Origin: Toxorhynchites rutilus septentrionalis
Taxonomy: Eukaryota; Arthropoda; Insecta; Diptera; Culicidae
Direction: 5' to 3'
DNA length: 64,000 bases
NCBI RefSeq assembly: GCF_029784135.1
Contig: NC_073745.1
Location: 278,291,803-278,355,802, forward strand
The first letter of the stretch is position 1, and each line of letters opens with the position of its first letter. The notes under the pieces are model-generated. The model searched no databases. It was not told the DNA's origin and saw only the letters and a list, made by a program, of their open reading frames with translations. Made by a program: the position numbers and the translations under genes. Positions 46,015 to 57,327 of this stretch are shown here, one piece after another.

Positions 46015-47176
46015 CAGGGTTACCATATCTACAGAATAAATTGTATTTATACAGATTTTTCAGACTTTTTGAAACCAAGAATCTGTAGATACAGATTACA
46101 GATTTTTTTTTTGGTGTTAATACAGATTTACAGATTTTTCAAAATAACGATATGGTACTATAGTACTGCTTTCTCATACTCAATCTAAGGCGAAAAGATG
46201 CAAAAGTCTGCGTCATCAGCTAGGTTTACAGTATATAAATTTCATTGTTTATTTTTTTCCTACATAGTGAATACTAATGTTTATGTGGTTGATGGTATCC
46301 ATGTAAACATTAAACAATCATTCATTCGTCAAATTCATAATAACTATGCCAATAAATGATACTAAAGCTAAGATTATGCTTCAAGATTGAACTTATAAAT
46401 ATAACCCTTTGCGGTTGTATTAAATTACGACATGTGTGTCGTACTGGTCCCATTTCTTTACATGTTGTAAAACTTTGCGAGATTATGAAAGATGAATAAG
46501 ATTCAATTAATTTTTTTGTAAACTTCTGATAAGTATTTACAATGTTTTTATTTTTATGTTTCAAAAATATTTGCAATTACTCTTCTTCATGTGATATCTT
46601 TCACAAAAATAATTATAACTACACAGTGCCACAATAGATGGAGTTTTCCATTGATCCTTTCCTTGTAGCGCGCTGGAAGCGCAGCTACTAGTTCCGTCAC
46701 ACGGGACTCAAAGTGAGTGGCTTAAACCACCTCGTAAGAGGGCCACTCACTCGCTGTCTGCCCGGCAAGAATTCCGACCTCAGGGCAGGTTCTTGAATCG
46801 ATCCCGAAACCCACAAATAGCTGACTCCTTCTGACACCTACACCTCGCGTTCCCGTTTCTCTGCTCTGTCTCTAACAACACAAACGAGAGAAAGTCCGCG
46901 GATTCTACCGGGGGCACTGATACACGCCAAAGCGTCTTCCCCTGGGTCCTCTTGCTGACCAAACCTTCCCAAACGCTTCCGAGAACAAGAGCCGAGACTG
47001 GACTGAGGATCCAAAGCAGTCCACACTTGGAGTACAACCAAGAAACTCTACAAACAAAACGACGCGAAGCTCGAAAGGGTTTTCTCCAAACACAGTAATA
47101 TTTCCACAACATATTTGCTAAAGTAAATAATGTTCTATTCAAATCCGCGAACTTCCCCCAGCCCACGGTTTGAAAC

Positions 47177-48285
47177 TAGACATGTGCCATCCGCTCATGA
47201 GCTGTTCATTCGAATCGCTTCATCATAGTGAGCGGATTCGGATCGGCTCACAATCAAAACAACGCAGCTCATCAGCTCATTACGGAGCAGGAGAGCTGCT
47301 GAGCTGTTGAGCTGATGAGCAGATGAGCTGATGAGCTGATGAGCTGTTGAGCTGATGAGCTGCTGAGCTGCTGAGCTGATGAGCTGTTGAGCTGATGAGC
47401 AGCTGAGCTGATGAGCTGCTGAGCTGTTGAGTTGAAGAGCTGCATAGCTGTGGAGCGCAAAAGCTGCAGAGAGTGTGAATTGTGAGACGCGAAAGAATTT
47501 TTCGTCTCCCGCGCTTTATGATATGACGTCAGTTTGTTTTCGTGTGTCCCTCTTCGTTCTTTAGCTTTAGCAGAGATGCCAGATAGGAAAAAGGTTTTTG
47601 TTTTGAAGATATTCAATCGTTCGTTACTTCATTAAATTTTTCTTACCTCGCCGAACAAGATAATAAAATTATTATATGCTTGCAAATGAAATTACTATAT
47701 TATATTGTTATTTAAACATGATTGTGGAAACACATAAATTTATTTCCGCGTGCTGAATCAAAAAAATTCAGAAAACCACCCGGCATAAATTCTGATGATT
47801 AATAATGGTCCTTTTTTACCTTTGTCATCCCGATGAATTATTTTTCATTGCGCCTATTAGTGGAATTTTTTTTATATCCTTGGATGCAAAAATAATATCT
47901 CGGTAGTTTTATCAAAAAACGTTATCTCGGCCAATTATTCTGAAGGCATTTTATTTGGCTACTGCTGGCTCTTCTGTTTTTTAAGTTCAGCATATTCTAA
48001 GCATCTTCTATGTTGGATTTCAGCATTCAATATTTGTTGTATATTATATTATCAGAATTAATGTTAGTTTTAGTTTGTGTACAATTACAAATTAAATTCG
48101 TTTATTTTTCTGCTTTCCGTCTATTCAGAAAATGCACACTATAAAATGTCCCATGGTAGTTATGCAATTGTGTGGTCAACTGCAAAATCAATTGAGCTGA
48201 AGAGCTGTTCCAAATGAGCAGCTCACTTGTATGAGCTGAACGGCTCTGAGCCGCTCACCATGATGAGCTGATTTGCCCATCTCTA
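47177..48285. mobile_element. 1.1-kb non-autonomous hAT element with internal minisatellite
   Basis: An exact 8-bp duplication TTTGAAAC at 47169-47176 and 48286-48293. The ends TAGACATGTGCCATCCGCTC and the inverse of the right end, TAGAGATGGGCAAATCAGCTC, match the TAGAGATGGGC consensus of many insect hAT elements. The sub-terminal words GAGCGG and GAGCTG recur inverted at both sides. Its minus-strand frame (47272-47616) is only the Q/S/L-rich shadow of the internal repeat. Confidence 0.93.
47285..47445. repeat. GAGCTG(A/T/C)TG 9-bp minisatellite, about 17 units
   Basis: Tandem 9-bp units GAGCTGATG, GAGCTGTTG and GAGCTGCTG with a few GAGCAG variants, inside the hAT element. The unit is the same word as the element's sub-terminal motif (CATGAGCTG, CAGCTCATC), so the array probably expanded from a terminal binding-site motif. 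Confidence 0.95.
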
Positions 48286-48980
48286 TTTGAAACAGAGTAA
48301 AGAAACAATTATCCGCTCTCATGAGTCAGGTTGAGTCAGCTTTCTCGCGAATTTCAGAATCGCCTCTCGAAACCTGACTCGGAATTCTCGCTTAGCCGCG
48401 CATAAGTTACCCAATTGCGAGGCACTTCGTCCACTCAACTTTGAAAGGTGTATGTGTGACGGAACATTAATCGCTGCGCTTGCGTCCAACTACACAACGC
48501 TTGTATACAATTTATGTATGCCGTTGTGCGCAAGGAATATTGGGAAGCAGTTCGTTTCATTTGTACTGCTATCCTAATATTGATTCATATACAACTTGTA
48601 GCATGACTGCTACATCCTCAAGCAGGAATGACAATTTTAGTTTATACTGAGTACCGTTGTCTATTATTCATAGAAGCAACGTGTTAGTTCGAAAATAAGT
48701 TCACGAGACATTAAAATTTGTTCAGAAAAAGTGTGAACTGGTATATTGTTGCTTAAATTATAATATTAGTAAACTTCTTCGCTGTGGTGGCTGATGGCAG
48801 ACAAACGACTGTAATGAGAATACAGATTTCGATACAGATTTTCTGTGAAAAAACACAGATAAAAAGATTTTTTGAGACCAAAAACACAGATTTTATTATG
48901 GCAACCCTGCTGGTCATAACTGCTGTGACTCCATGGAGACGTGTTGTAGGCAGCCATGCGTCTTCATCGTTCCCATCTTT

Positions 48981-49217
48981 TTAACCCTTTGCGTTCGGAA
49001 TTAATTTTCCTGGAAAGAGAGCATTTTATCTTTCTACGCTTATAATATTTAGTTTATACCGAGTACCGTTACCTATTGTTTCATAGAAACTCCGTATACA
49101 TTCGTGAAATAGTTAAGACATTGAAATTCGTTTAGAAAAATGTAAACTATTTCTAAGTATTTAGCATGATTCCTTGCTGTGCTGGCTGGGAGCAGACAAA
49201 CGACCGCAAAGGGTTAA
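48981..49217. mobile_element. 237-bp TTAA-flanked MITE (piggyBac-type)
   Basis: TTAA, then CCCTTTGCGTTCG at the left; CGACCGCAAAGGG then TTAA at the right. Interior words ATACCGAGTACCGTTACC and CAGACAAACGACCGC recur near 34975 (inverse), 48645 and 34790 (inverse), so several members of this family are in the window. Non-coding. Confidence 0.88.
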
Positions 49218-49242
49218 TTAAAACATCACCAGAACGGCTTCG

Positions 49243-49437
49243 AATACATTGATGTTTTTTATGTGTTATTTAAAACTTAATAATTTTTATTTGAAAATAA
49301 AAAAAAAACAGTAGTCTTCTCACTAAAAAATCAACATTTTTTTTGTTGATTTTTTAGTGAGAAGACTACTGTTTTTTTTTTATTTTCAAATAAAAATTAT
49401 TAAGTTTTAAATAACACATAAAAAACATCAATGTATT
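49243..49437. repeat. Perfect inverted repeat, 93-bp arms, 9-base loop
   Basis: By eye the arms 49243-49335 and 49345-49437 are exact reverse complements, including equal runs of ten A and ten T. The loop is A followed by eight T. The arms are not seen elsewhere in the window. No coding capacity. Confidence 0.95.
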
Positions 49438-49699
49438 GCGTTCTTTTCATAAAAAAAATGAAGTAGTTTCAAGAGTTTCTGTATTTTTTCAAAAATAAAA
49501 TCAAAAGATATTTTAATTGCGGGGCAAATGACAAAAATCAATTCGGCAGTTGAGAAGTTGATTTATTTTATAAAAATCACAGTTTTCAAAAATCATGATT
49601 TACCTTGGAAACCTGATAAGAATCAGTGCGGGTCTGATTATTTCCAATAGAAACGATCTTACCAAATATATATTCGGAAACTCTGAGAGATTATAGAGA

Positions 49700-49800
49700 A
49701 AACGATTTTGGTTTGTCCAGTCGAAAATATGATCTTGGTTAGTCCACTTTTTTGAAAGCTCTAGTTCAGCCCACCTGTGTCAAATGAGGTTTCCAAACAT
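49700..49800. repeat. Fragment of the MITE seen at 13540-14495
   Basis: TTTGGTTTGTCCAGTCGAAA, then ATATGATCTTGG, CACTTTTTTGAAAGCTCTAG, and CACCTGTGTCAAATGAG are the inverse of 14400-14485. Only one terminal part is present, lacking the first ~10 bases of the end. Confidence 0.85.
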
Positions 49801-52800
49801 GTACATAAAGTTGTCTTTTTTTTGATTTACAGGAGTTTCATAGAATGTTTTTACGGATTGACATGTATGAAAGGTTTATAAATTGTTGCTTATTTGAATA
49901 ATTATTTCTCTCGGCCTCTTCCAGGCAGATACTCACAGAAAATCTGCCATCAGTATTTTCGATCGCACCACGTACCTCTCGTACGCCAGCATTTTCTTCC
50001 TTTGTCTTCTTCTCTATAAACTGCCTGTTACAAAATCAACCACTGAGGAAAACGCAATCAATGTTTTCTGACATATTTGTCAACTATTGTTTAATGAAAT
50101 GTAACAAGATCCCCTCAATAGAATCAATCAAGCTTAATTCCGGGCTTAAAGTTCATGGTGGGACAGTTATGCGTAGAATATCAAAATGGGACAATTGCAT
50201 GATGTTGTTTTTTGAAATACTGGGAACAAACAATGAGTTTTTTTTGTTTGTCCAGAAGATTATGGATAAAAACATCCACTTATGAAGAAAAGTGAAAATT
50301 ATCAAAAAGTAACAAGTAACAGCTATGCGTAGAACGGCAGTATAAACCCTGAAACAAATGATGATTTAACGGGAATCCCTTCCATTTTGTGATACACCGT
50401 CACCGTCACCGTAAACCGTTAGATTTGTTTATTTTAACTTCGTCGTCAAAATGTAAACAAAACGACGCAATCAAATGAACGAACGAATATTTTTATGTGA
50501 ATGGCAGTGGCTTCGAAGTGGGTTGTTACTTCTGAAAAAAGTTTATGTTATGAATGAAGAAACAACCAAATAATAGCTGTATTTGAAACAGAGACCTCGG
50601 GTAGAGAAAATATATGAAACAAAGAACACTACCCCTTTTTGGCTGATGCCATTCCACCGATCTCTTTTGTTATCCTGAAACAAAAACTAGATCAGCAATC
50701 CAATCGATTCACCGCGAAATTGGATCGTGATTCACGCAAATTCACCACCCGCGGCGTCCAAAAAAAAAAGAACTTCTGACCAGCACTAAGAATCTCAACA
50801 ACCAACATTAATTAACATTTAAAATAACGCAACGTTTTCGACCAGGCGGTGTTTCCGCCATGGAGTGGCGCTTGAAATTAATTGAATTCTCAAAATATGT
50901 TTGTCATTCCACAACACTAGCGAGGTCCCCTCCCAATTAGAATATTCATGAATATGCAACAGCCCAGGCGGAATACCCACGCGACCCCACATCACATTGC
51001 GGAACCCGAGACCGCCTTTTGGGTTACGCTGTATGCATGTGTAGTGAAAAGGATCCGGCCATGGACGACAACGTACAACAACAACAAAAAAATCGCTTCC
51101 CTCGCGGTATTTTAGCGAATTTATTTTTCAATTTTTCCCGTTTGGAAAAGCGGAAGTTTAATCACAAATCCATAGCTGGACCGTGGTTGGTTGCCACACC
51201 AGCATATGTGTGCGGATCAGGAGGCTAGGTAACTGTGGCGACATTCCCAGTGGAGCCCTCAGAATCCATTCATGTGATTTTCCATGATGATACTTGGTAA
51301 AATGAACTAATTGGCAGGATGGGAGGGGCAGATATATGTCTGTCTGGGGATACGTGCCTGGGATGGGAACAGAAGTGGTATAATTTGAATCCCTCTATCT
51401 TACATGGGATTATTGTGGAAGGCTGGTGAGCAGGCGAAAATGGAAACGATTGGGCGAGACCTTCTCCGAAACGGTATTCAGATAGTGTGTGATTGAATTT
51501 AAATGAATATATTAACGAAAGTAAGGTCATATGACTTCATTAGCAGATATTCTAAGGATATTGAATTTTTAATTAAGTTGAGGAACGAAAAAGCTCATTG
51601 ATTCAGAATCGTAGGCAGACTTTTTGATGGACTTCATATGTAGAATATTTGATTTTCAGTGTGGTTGATGAGGTCATTAATATCCATCTTATTGTTATTA
51701 TTTACCTGTTCACTCAGTTTTGCATAAAATTACAAATTTCACTGAAGCATCGTCAATAGGAGTGATTAGGTTCTCTTACTGCAAATTCATGTCATGCTTA
51801 ATATAACGCCACTTTCCCTCTCTGGCAGTAGTTGAAACTCTTTTGACAAAGTTCCGCCATCAAATATTCTCACCTGTTTAGTACCTTTCTCCCTTTTCAT
51901 GCACATCATTTACCACATTGACGATTATGAATAAATTCCCACTCACTCAACCTTTCAATCCTTAACCGGCGGCTTCAGGGATCGTCGGCCGTTTCGTTGG
52001 AAAACAACACAAAACGAAAGGAACAAAAAACATCCCTCGAGGGCGCATACAGCCCGACAAGCACTGCACTCATCTGTTTCTAGGAGTACTTAAAACAAAA
52101 AGCGAGATTCTCGACAGGATCCGTTGGGGGTGGGGAAGGGTGCTCTCGGCACAATAGAATCCCGCGAAGCAGCAACGCAGAGGTGCGCAGAGTGTGCAAG
52201 GATCGAAGAAGATGCGCCCCAGCAGCCAAGAGAACAAGATGGCATTCTTCCTCAATATCGGTTCTCGAGCGAAATTGGGAGGCGAGCAAATTTGAATAAT
52301 CGGGCTGAAGCTGCTTGAACTGCAGCACAAGTAATAACCGGAAAAGTAGTGGAATCAAGGGGGGGGGGGTGTTGGTGGAAATCATGAAACGCATCTCCGC
52401 TTTCGTTTGATTTTTTCGTCTGAAATGAAAATTTTATACTTCATTGAATTTTTATCGCTGACAATGAAAGAAGCTTTTTTTCCGGGGTTTCCCGCTATTG
52501 TTGTTGCGAAGAATGAGTAGTCTGCCGAAGATGTTGGTGCCTCCTTTCCGTGGCAGCGTAATGGCAAAATGAAAGCTTTCATAAGACGCCCTTTCACGAT
52601 GGTAAAAAGGTTTTCTTTTTTTGCTGGTTGAACCTTTTCCCTCTTTGGGTTCCCTTGACCAGCGGAAACAAGTTAAAGAGCCCGTAGTGTTTTGATGTAT
52701 TAATAAATAACAATCAGATGCGACCCTTGAGATTCGGAAGGTTCTCCAGAAGCTCGTAAATATTGCTTTAAATCAGTATTTTTTTCAAGTTTGCAGATAA

Positions 52801-52804
52801 ATAT
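49801..52804. other. Non-coding, mostly unique DNA, no gene recognised
   Basis: The part 50900-52700 is less AT-rich with short overlapping frames on both strands (52070-52394). None has a known domain. A run of 10-11 G lies near 52360. This may be intronic or intergenic host DNA. Confidence 0.4.
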
Positions 52805-52813
52805 ATGTAATCT

Positions 52814-52967
52814 TGTGGAGGCGATCTGGTGTAGTGGTATCATCCATACCTCTCATGCAGAGATCACGAGTTCAATTCTCAGACCCGACATTCTTCCAAA
52901 AATGGAAGTAAAAGTGACGAACCAGCCGAAATGTGTTGAAAGTCACTACTATAATGGAGAAAAAAAA
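52814..52967 (+). mobile_element. tRNA-like SINE, copy 3
   Basis: Same body as the copy at 16487 (GGCGATCTGGTGTAGTGG, GAGTTCAATTCTC, CATTCTTCCAAAAATGG), ending in a short A-run. It is flanked by a 9-bp duplication ATGTAATCT (52805-52813 and 52968-52976). This copy keeps the A-box-like GATCTGG...TAGTGG best. Confidence 0.93.
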
Positions 52968-52976
52968 ATGTAATCT

Positions 52977-53792
52977 GCCCAAACTACCGCAAAGGGGTCA
53001 TTTGACCCATGCAAACATTCATATGATATCAGAAAGATTTGTATGTGTGATTGTGATACAAAACCATTGCATTACACATTTTTGCTCTTGCTTTATATAC
53101 TTTGTTGTATTTCTGAATGAATAATGGATGATTTGAATTATTTGTATTGCTGACTATCCAAGCGAGCGAACAGTAACCATTCCACCAAGCTATTATACTA
53201 TTTTGCGTGTCAAAAACTGTAATTTCATTATTTTTCTAATAATTGTTATCCTAAAAATGTTGAAATATACAAGAGAAATATAGTATGTCACGTTTCTCAA
53301 GAAAACCATACAAATCGAGTCATTGTTTACTAACAATTCATGAAGGGTCATGAGGGTGACCCGCTGTGGTAGGAATAGGTAGACATGAAACATCGGTAGG
53401 TTTAGTGTTAAACAAGAGTATATGATTATCGTTGTTCATTTGATGAGTACATACATCATTGGACTACTTGTAGTCACTTCTACCTTTATCTCGAAAGACA
53501 TTACCTTTTCATCGAAAAACTAATTCCGCAAATTAAAAATATAATTTAACGAAGTGCTGGACAGCTAACCCCTTGTAAAATTTGCTGTGAATACAGAAGG
53601 TGGGGTAATGCATCCCAACTACACTCATTCCGCGTTTCTCTGACAACTGTTGCGACGTATTATAGAGTTTCGTTATGTAGTTAAAAGAAGTCTCATTGTT
53701 TCTTTGTTTTTTTTGTTGCCAATTCATGAGGCACATGTTGAAAATAAGAGTAAACCGTTTTTTTTTTCAAGATGAAGTAACAAATATACAGT
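52977..53792. other. Non-coding, nothing recognised
   Basis: AT-rich with short chance frames. Confidence 0.4.
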
Positions 53793-54188
53793 CATTCCAT
53801 GCCAAACGAATATAGTGGTTCTCAGATTTTCACATAAAGTGGTAGTTTTTTTTTATTGCAAAAAAAATTACACCTGTATTTTTTTAATTTTTTCATTGGA
53901 GTGCCCATTTACATTTCAGGGCGGTCTGAAAAATCATTTTTCCCCTCATTTAAAAAAAACAATTTTCAAAAATTCATAACTTTTGAACTACTGCACTGAT
54001 TTACATTCTCAGTAAAATATAACACTTTCGAAGGAATTGGTTTTGGTTTTCGCAATATTTGATGGTATGTATTTGAATTGGAGAAATGTTTTTTCGTTTT
54101 TAAGTTATGATTTTTCGAAGTTAACATGTTTTCAGTTTTCGTTCAATATTTCTATGCGACTAGAACTCAGTTTTTACGCAAGTGTGGT
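53793..54188. mobile_element. Fold-back element, copy 5, left portion
   Basis: It begins CATTCCATGCCAAACGAATATAGTGG and carries TCATAACTTTTGAACTACTGC and TATTTCTATGCGACTAG. It is cut after GTGGT by the Bel/Pao element and continues at 60779 (TATTGGCTTGAAATTGATAAA after the GTGGT duplicate), then again after the hAT element at about 62048. Confidence 0.75.
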
Positions 54189-54631
54189 TGTTCAAAATTC
54201 GACACGATTATTCGGGTTATGCTGAAATGGTCTAAAAGGGTCTAACAAGTTCGAATGAAAATTTTCAACTTTTTTATTGGCGCGCCAGTTCAATTTATAG
54301 CTATACTTAATCTACAAAGACATTCAAATCTATTGTTTCGATACACCGCGGTTAACAATTTCCAATGGATTCGATACAGCAACAAAGACGACGATGATGA
54401 CACCTAACAATGCAGCGATGATGATGATGATGCTTGGTTGTGTTCTATTCGGTACTATTGTTTCGTCACTGTTGTTTCGTCGCTGTTGTTTCGACACTGT
54501 TGCTTTGATACTGTTGTTTCGGCACTGCTGTTTCGACAGTATTGTTTCGAGACTAATCTGCGTACGCTGATCGACACAAGGTAGAATAGCTCGTTACTGC
54601 CATCAACGATGGAAATTAATTTTCTCGAACA
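54189..54631 (-). repeat. Bel/Pao 3' LTR (443 bp)
   Basis: It starts TGTTCAAAATTCGACACG and ends TTTCTCGAACA on the plus strand. It contains a GATGATGATGATGATG run and a series of TTGTTTCG(A/T)(C/A) repeats (about 54466-54555). It lacks the four-base CTAA seen in its partner. Confidence 0.95.
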
Positions 54632-56412
54632 TCCTCCGCCCATTGAAAGGTACAGCTTTCTAAACTTTGATCAGGATCGATTGGGAGGAAACACAATTTC
54701 GAAACTGCTCGCTTCATGATTCCATTTTGAGTTTTGATGTTAACGACACGAACGACTCCATCCTTACCAGCAAATGTTTCGGTGATTCGACCAAGCAGCC
54801 ACTTCTGTACTGGCATGTTGTCCTTCTTCACTAGTACAAGCTGACCAATTTTTACAGCAACTTTCTTGTGCCACTTGAATCTTTCCTGTAGCGAAGATAT
54901 ATACTCTAGTTGAAACCGCGACCAAAAATGCTGAACGATGGCGGTGATGTGATCGACCCGTGACCTTGGATGGTTTTGACCTTTGACTTCGGGCCGAGCG
55001 ACAGCAGTTAACGGTCTGAAAATCAAAAAATGACCCGGCGTTAGAGGTTCCAGGTCTTCGAGATCATCGGACAGTTGTGTTATAGGACGTGAATTGAGAA
55101 CAGCTTCTATACGGGCCAGGACAGTCGACATCTCTTCGAAACTGAGTGCTGCTCCTCCGGTCTGCTTTACGAGAAGCGCCTTAGTCTGCCGAATATTAGC
55201 CTCCCATATACCGCCGAAGTGTGGTGCCTCTGGTGGATTGAATCGCCATTCTATGCTGTTACCTTGGAAGTGCTGAATCTCGTTTTGGTTTTCTTGACGA
55301 TTAAAAAATTTCTCCCATTCTCGAAACAGATTTGCGGCCCCGACAAAATTTGTGCCGTTGTCCGTCCACACGGTTTTTGGCTTGCCTCGTCGACTGACAA
55401 ACCGATCGAAAGCGGTCAAAAATGCTGCTGTAGACATCTCGCTAACAAGCTCGAGATGAATCGCTTTTGTGGCTAGACAAATAAATAATGCGATCCAAGC
55501 CTTGTGCTCCACAGTCGATCGTTTATTTCGCTGTTTCACGAAAACTGGCCCACAGAAATCGATGCCAATTTGAAGAAACGGGTACTCTCCTTCTAAGCGG
55601 CAAGCTGGCAGGTCACCCATGTATTGGCTAATCAGTTTAGGTGCACTACGAAAACAGATGATACAATCTCGAATTTCTTTTTTGACGGTGCTTCTCCCAC
55701 GGATAATCCAGAATTCTCTTCGAATGGCACACAGAGTCGTGTGTACACCAGCGTGTAAATTGATCTTATGCACAGCGCGAATAACGGCAGTAGTAAGCGG
55801 GTGTCTCGCGGGCAGGATCATCTGGTGCTTTGTGTCGAATGAGCAACATGATTTTGATAGACGACCTCCAACCCTGATGACGCCTCTGTTGTCTACAAAT
55901 GGGGAAAGCGTCTGCAGTGATTGATTCCTTTTCGTTACATGATCCTTTAATTCTTTGAAAACCTCCGGAAAACATTCTCGTTGGGCGAGACGCACGAGTA
56001 CCAGCTTGGCTTGACGAATTTCTTCAGCCGAAAATATTCCATTTCGTCGAAATTCTGCATTATAATTCTGGAACATACGCTTAATGCGTGCTACAACTCG
56101 GACCATGATGTAGTACTCGCTGCAGTCGTCGAACAGCCGGAATCTTTCCACCACCACAGGCATGGCGGTAATAGCCATCAACTCTGGGACAAACTCCTCG
56201 GGAATTAATTTTACGCCTTCTGACCAGGTGTCCTCCGGTTTTTTGAGGAATGATGGTCCACGCCACCATAAATCGACTCCTTCCAGCTCATATGGCATGA
56301 CCCCACACGACACCAGGTCAGCAGGGTTATCTTGGGTGCTAACATGTGACCAACAGGCAGGATCGGTGGCATTACGAATTTTGGAAACACGATTCGAAAC
56401 AAAAATCTCAAG
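54616..56412 (-). pseudogene. Bel/Pao integrase
   Basis: Integrase inserts the cDNA into the genome. Moving from the N-terminus, there is an HHCC-type zinc region (VHKINLHAG, about 180 residues in, then CIIC). The catalytic D is in IGIDFCGP, the second D in WTDNGTNF and the E in FGGIWEANIRQ, about 52 residues after the second D. A C-terminal domain follows with WHKKVAVKIGQLVLVKKDN and WLLGRITETF, the DUF5641-like end of Bel/Pao polyproteins. It is in the same frame as the RNase H part and is separated from it only by the TAA at 56413-56415. The frame ends just inside the 3' LTR, so the stop is supplied there. Confidence 0.92.
54632..54641 (-). promoter_or_regulatory. Candidate polypurine tract
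   Basis: On the minus strand GGGCGGAGGA stands immediately before the 3' LTR, where plus-strand DNA synthesis is primed in LTR elements. It is short but uninterrupted purine except for one C. Confidence 0.7.
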
Positions 56413-57327
56413 TTAACTGGGACACGTATTGATCCAGCTCAAAACAATAGTGGAATCCGACCACAGCCTAATTTGATCGAATTTGATTGGTAACGATGAT
56501 TTAACTTGTTCCACTAGTTGGGCGAGCATAAGTGCGCCACATAATTCCAAGCGCGGTATAGTGGTTCTATTATTTTTGGAAGGTGCAACACGTGATTTCG
56601 AACACAGCAATTGTATAAAGATTTCACCTTCCTCGTTTCTTGGCCTAACATATAGGCAGGCCCCATAGCCTTTCTGCGATGCATCACAGAATCCTATCAA
56701 CTGGATCCAGTTTGTTTTAGCCAACGGAAGTACGCAGCGATCGATACGGATACAATTCATTTGTTCAAGCTGATGTCGATACTCGTTCCACGAATCTGCC
56801 AATTCAGGCTCCAGCTCATCGTCCCATTTGTGTTCCATTTTCCAAATGGTCTGCATGAATAATTTTCCCGTCATTACAACTGGACCAGCGAGTCCAAGGG
56901 GGTCAAAAAGCCTTGAAAGGTCGGATAAAACCTTTCGCTTGGTCGGAACTCCATCACTAAAGGCTTTCGGCGATACTGCAAAGGAGAAAACGTCTTGGTT
57001 GGGAAGCCATGTTATCCCAAGGGTTTTGGTTCGACCTTCTTCGCTGAATAGAACTTTTTGTTCTAATTTGACTGTGGGAAGACCAGCCAACACATTCACT
57101 CGATTCGAGCACCATTTATGTAAATCAAAACCAGCCTTTCCAAGCATTCCAATTAGTTGTTCTCTCAGTTCAAGCACCTCTTGTTCTGTTTCGGCTCCAA
57201 GCAATGCGTCATCAACATAGAACCAACCTTTCCCGAATTTAGCAGCTAGAGGGAAATTCTCGCTTTCGTTTTCCACAAATTTGGAAAAGTGTACGTGTAG
57301 CCAAAAATGGAGCGCAAGCAGTTCCAT
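56413..57327 (-). pseudogene. Bel/Pao reverse transcriptase C-part and RNase H
   Basis: It carries the RT catalytic FYVDDALLG (about residues 34-42), then GFDLHKWCSN, LGITWLPNQD, KRKVLSDLSRLFDPLGLAGP, all characteristic of Bel/Pao RT. RNase H follows with FCDASQKGYGACLYV (catalytic D), RLELCGALMLAQL (catalytic E) and WSDSTIVLSWI (catalytic D). The start of this frame overlaps the preceding RT part between 57239 and 57327, where one base is gained or lost. A TAA at 56413-56415 cuts RNase H from integrase. Confidence 0.92.

Larger units (their letters stand above)
46664..48494. mobile_element. Element with ~45-bp inverted ends 'TGTAG...CTACA', split by a hAT MITE
   Basis: The left end TGTAGCGCGCTGGAAGCGCAGC, then TA, then GTTCCGTCACAC. 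The inverse of the right end reads TGTAGTTGGACGCAAGCGCAGC, then GTTCCGTCACAC. Without the inserted 1.1-kb hAT MITE it is about 714 bp and rather GC-rich. It starts TG and ends CA, so a solo LTR is possible. The long inverted ends argue for a DNA element. I found no target duplication. The minus-strand frame at 46780-47166 has no known domain. Confidence 0.6.
46015..48909. mobile_element. hAT-type element, 2.9 kb including nested insertions
   Basis: The ends CAGGGTTACCATATC and the inverse of the right end (CAGGGTTGCCATAAT) pair. They are flanked by an 8-bp duplication with one difference, TTGGTCAT (46007-46014) and CTGGTCAT (48910-48917). Sub-terminal runs of ACAGATT and TACAGATT words mark both ends. 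No transposase frame is present. A TIR or LTR-like unit (46664-48494) and fragments of TTAA-type elements lie within. A second copy begins at 60872. Confidence 0.85.

Noticed and set aside
47272..47616. Minus-strand frame rich in Q, S and L (114 codons)
   Set aside because: It is the translation of the 9-bp GAGCTG minisatellite in the hAT element, not a protein gene.
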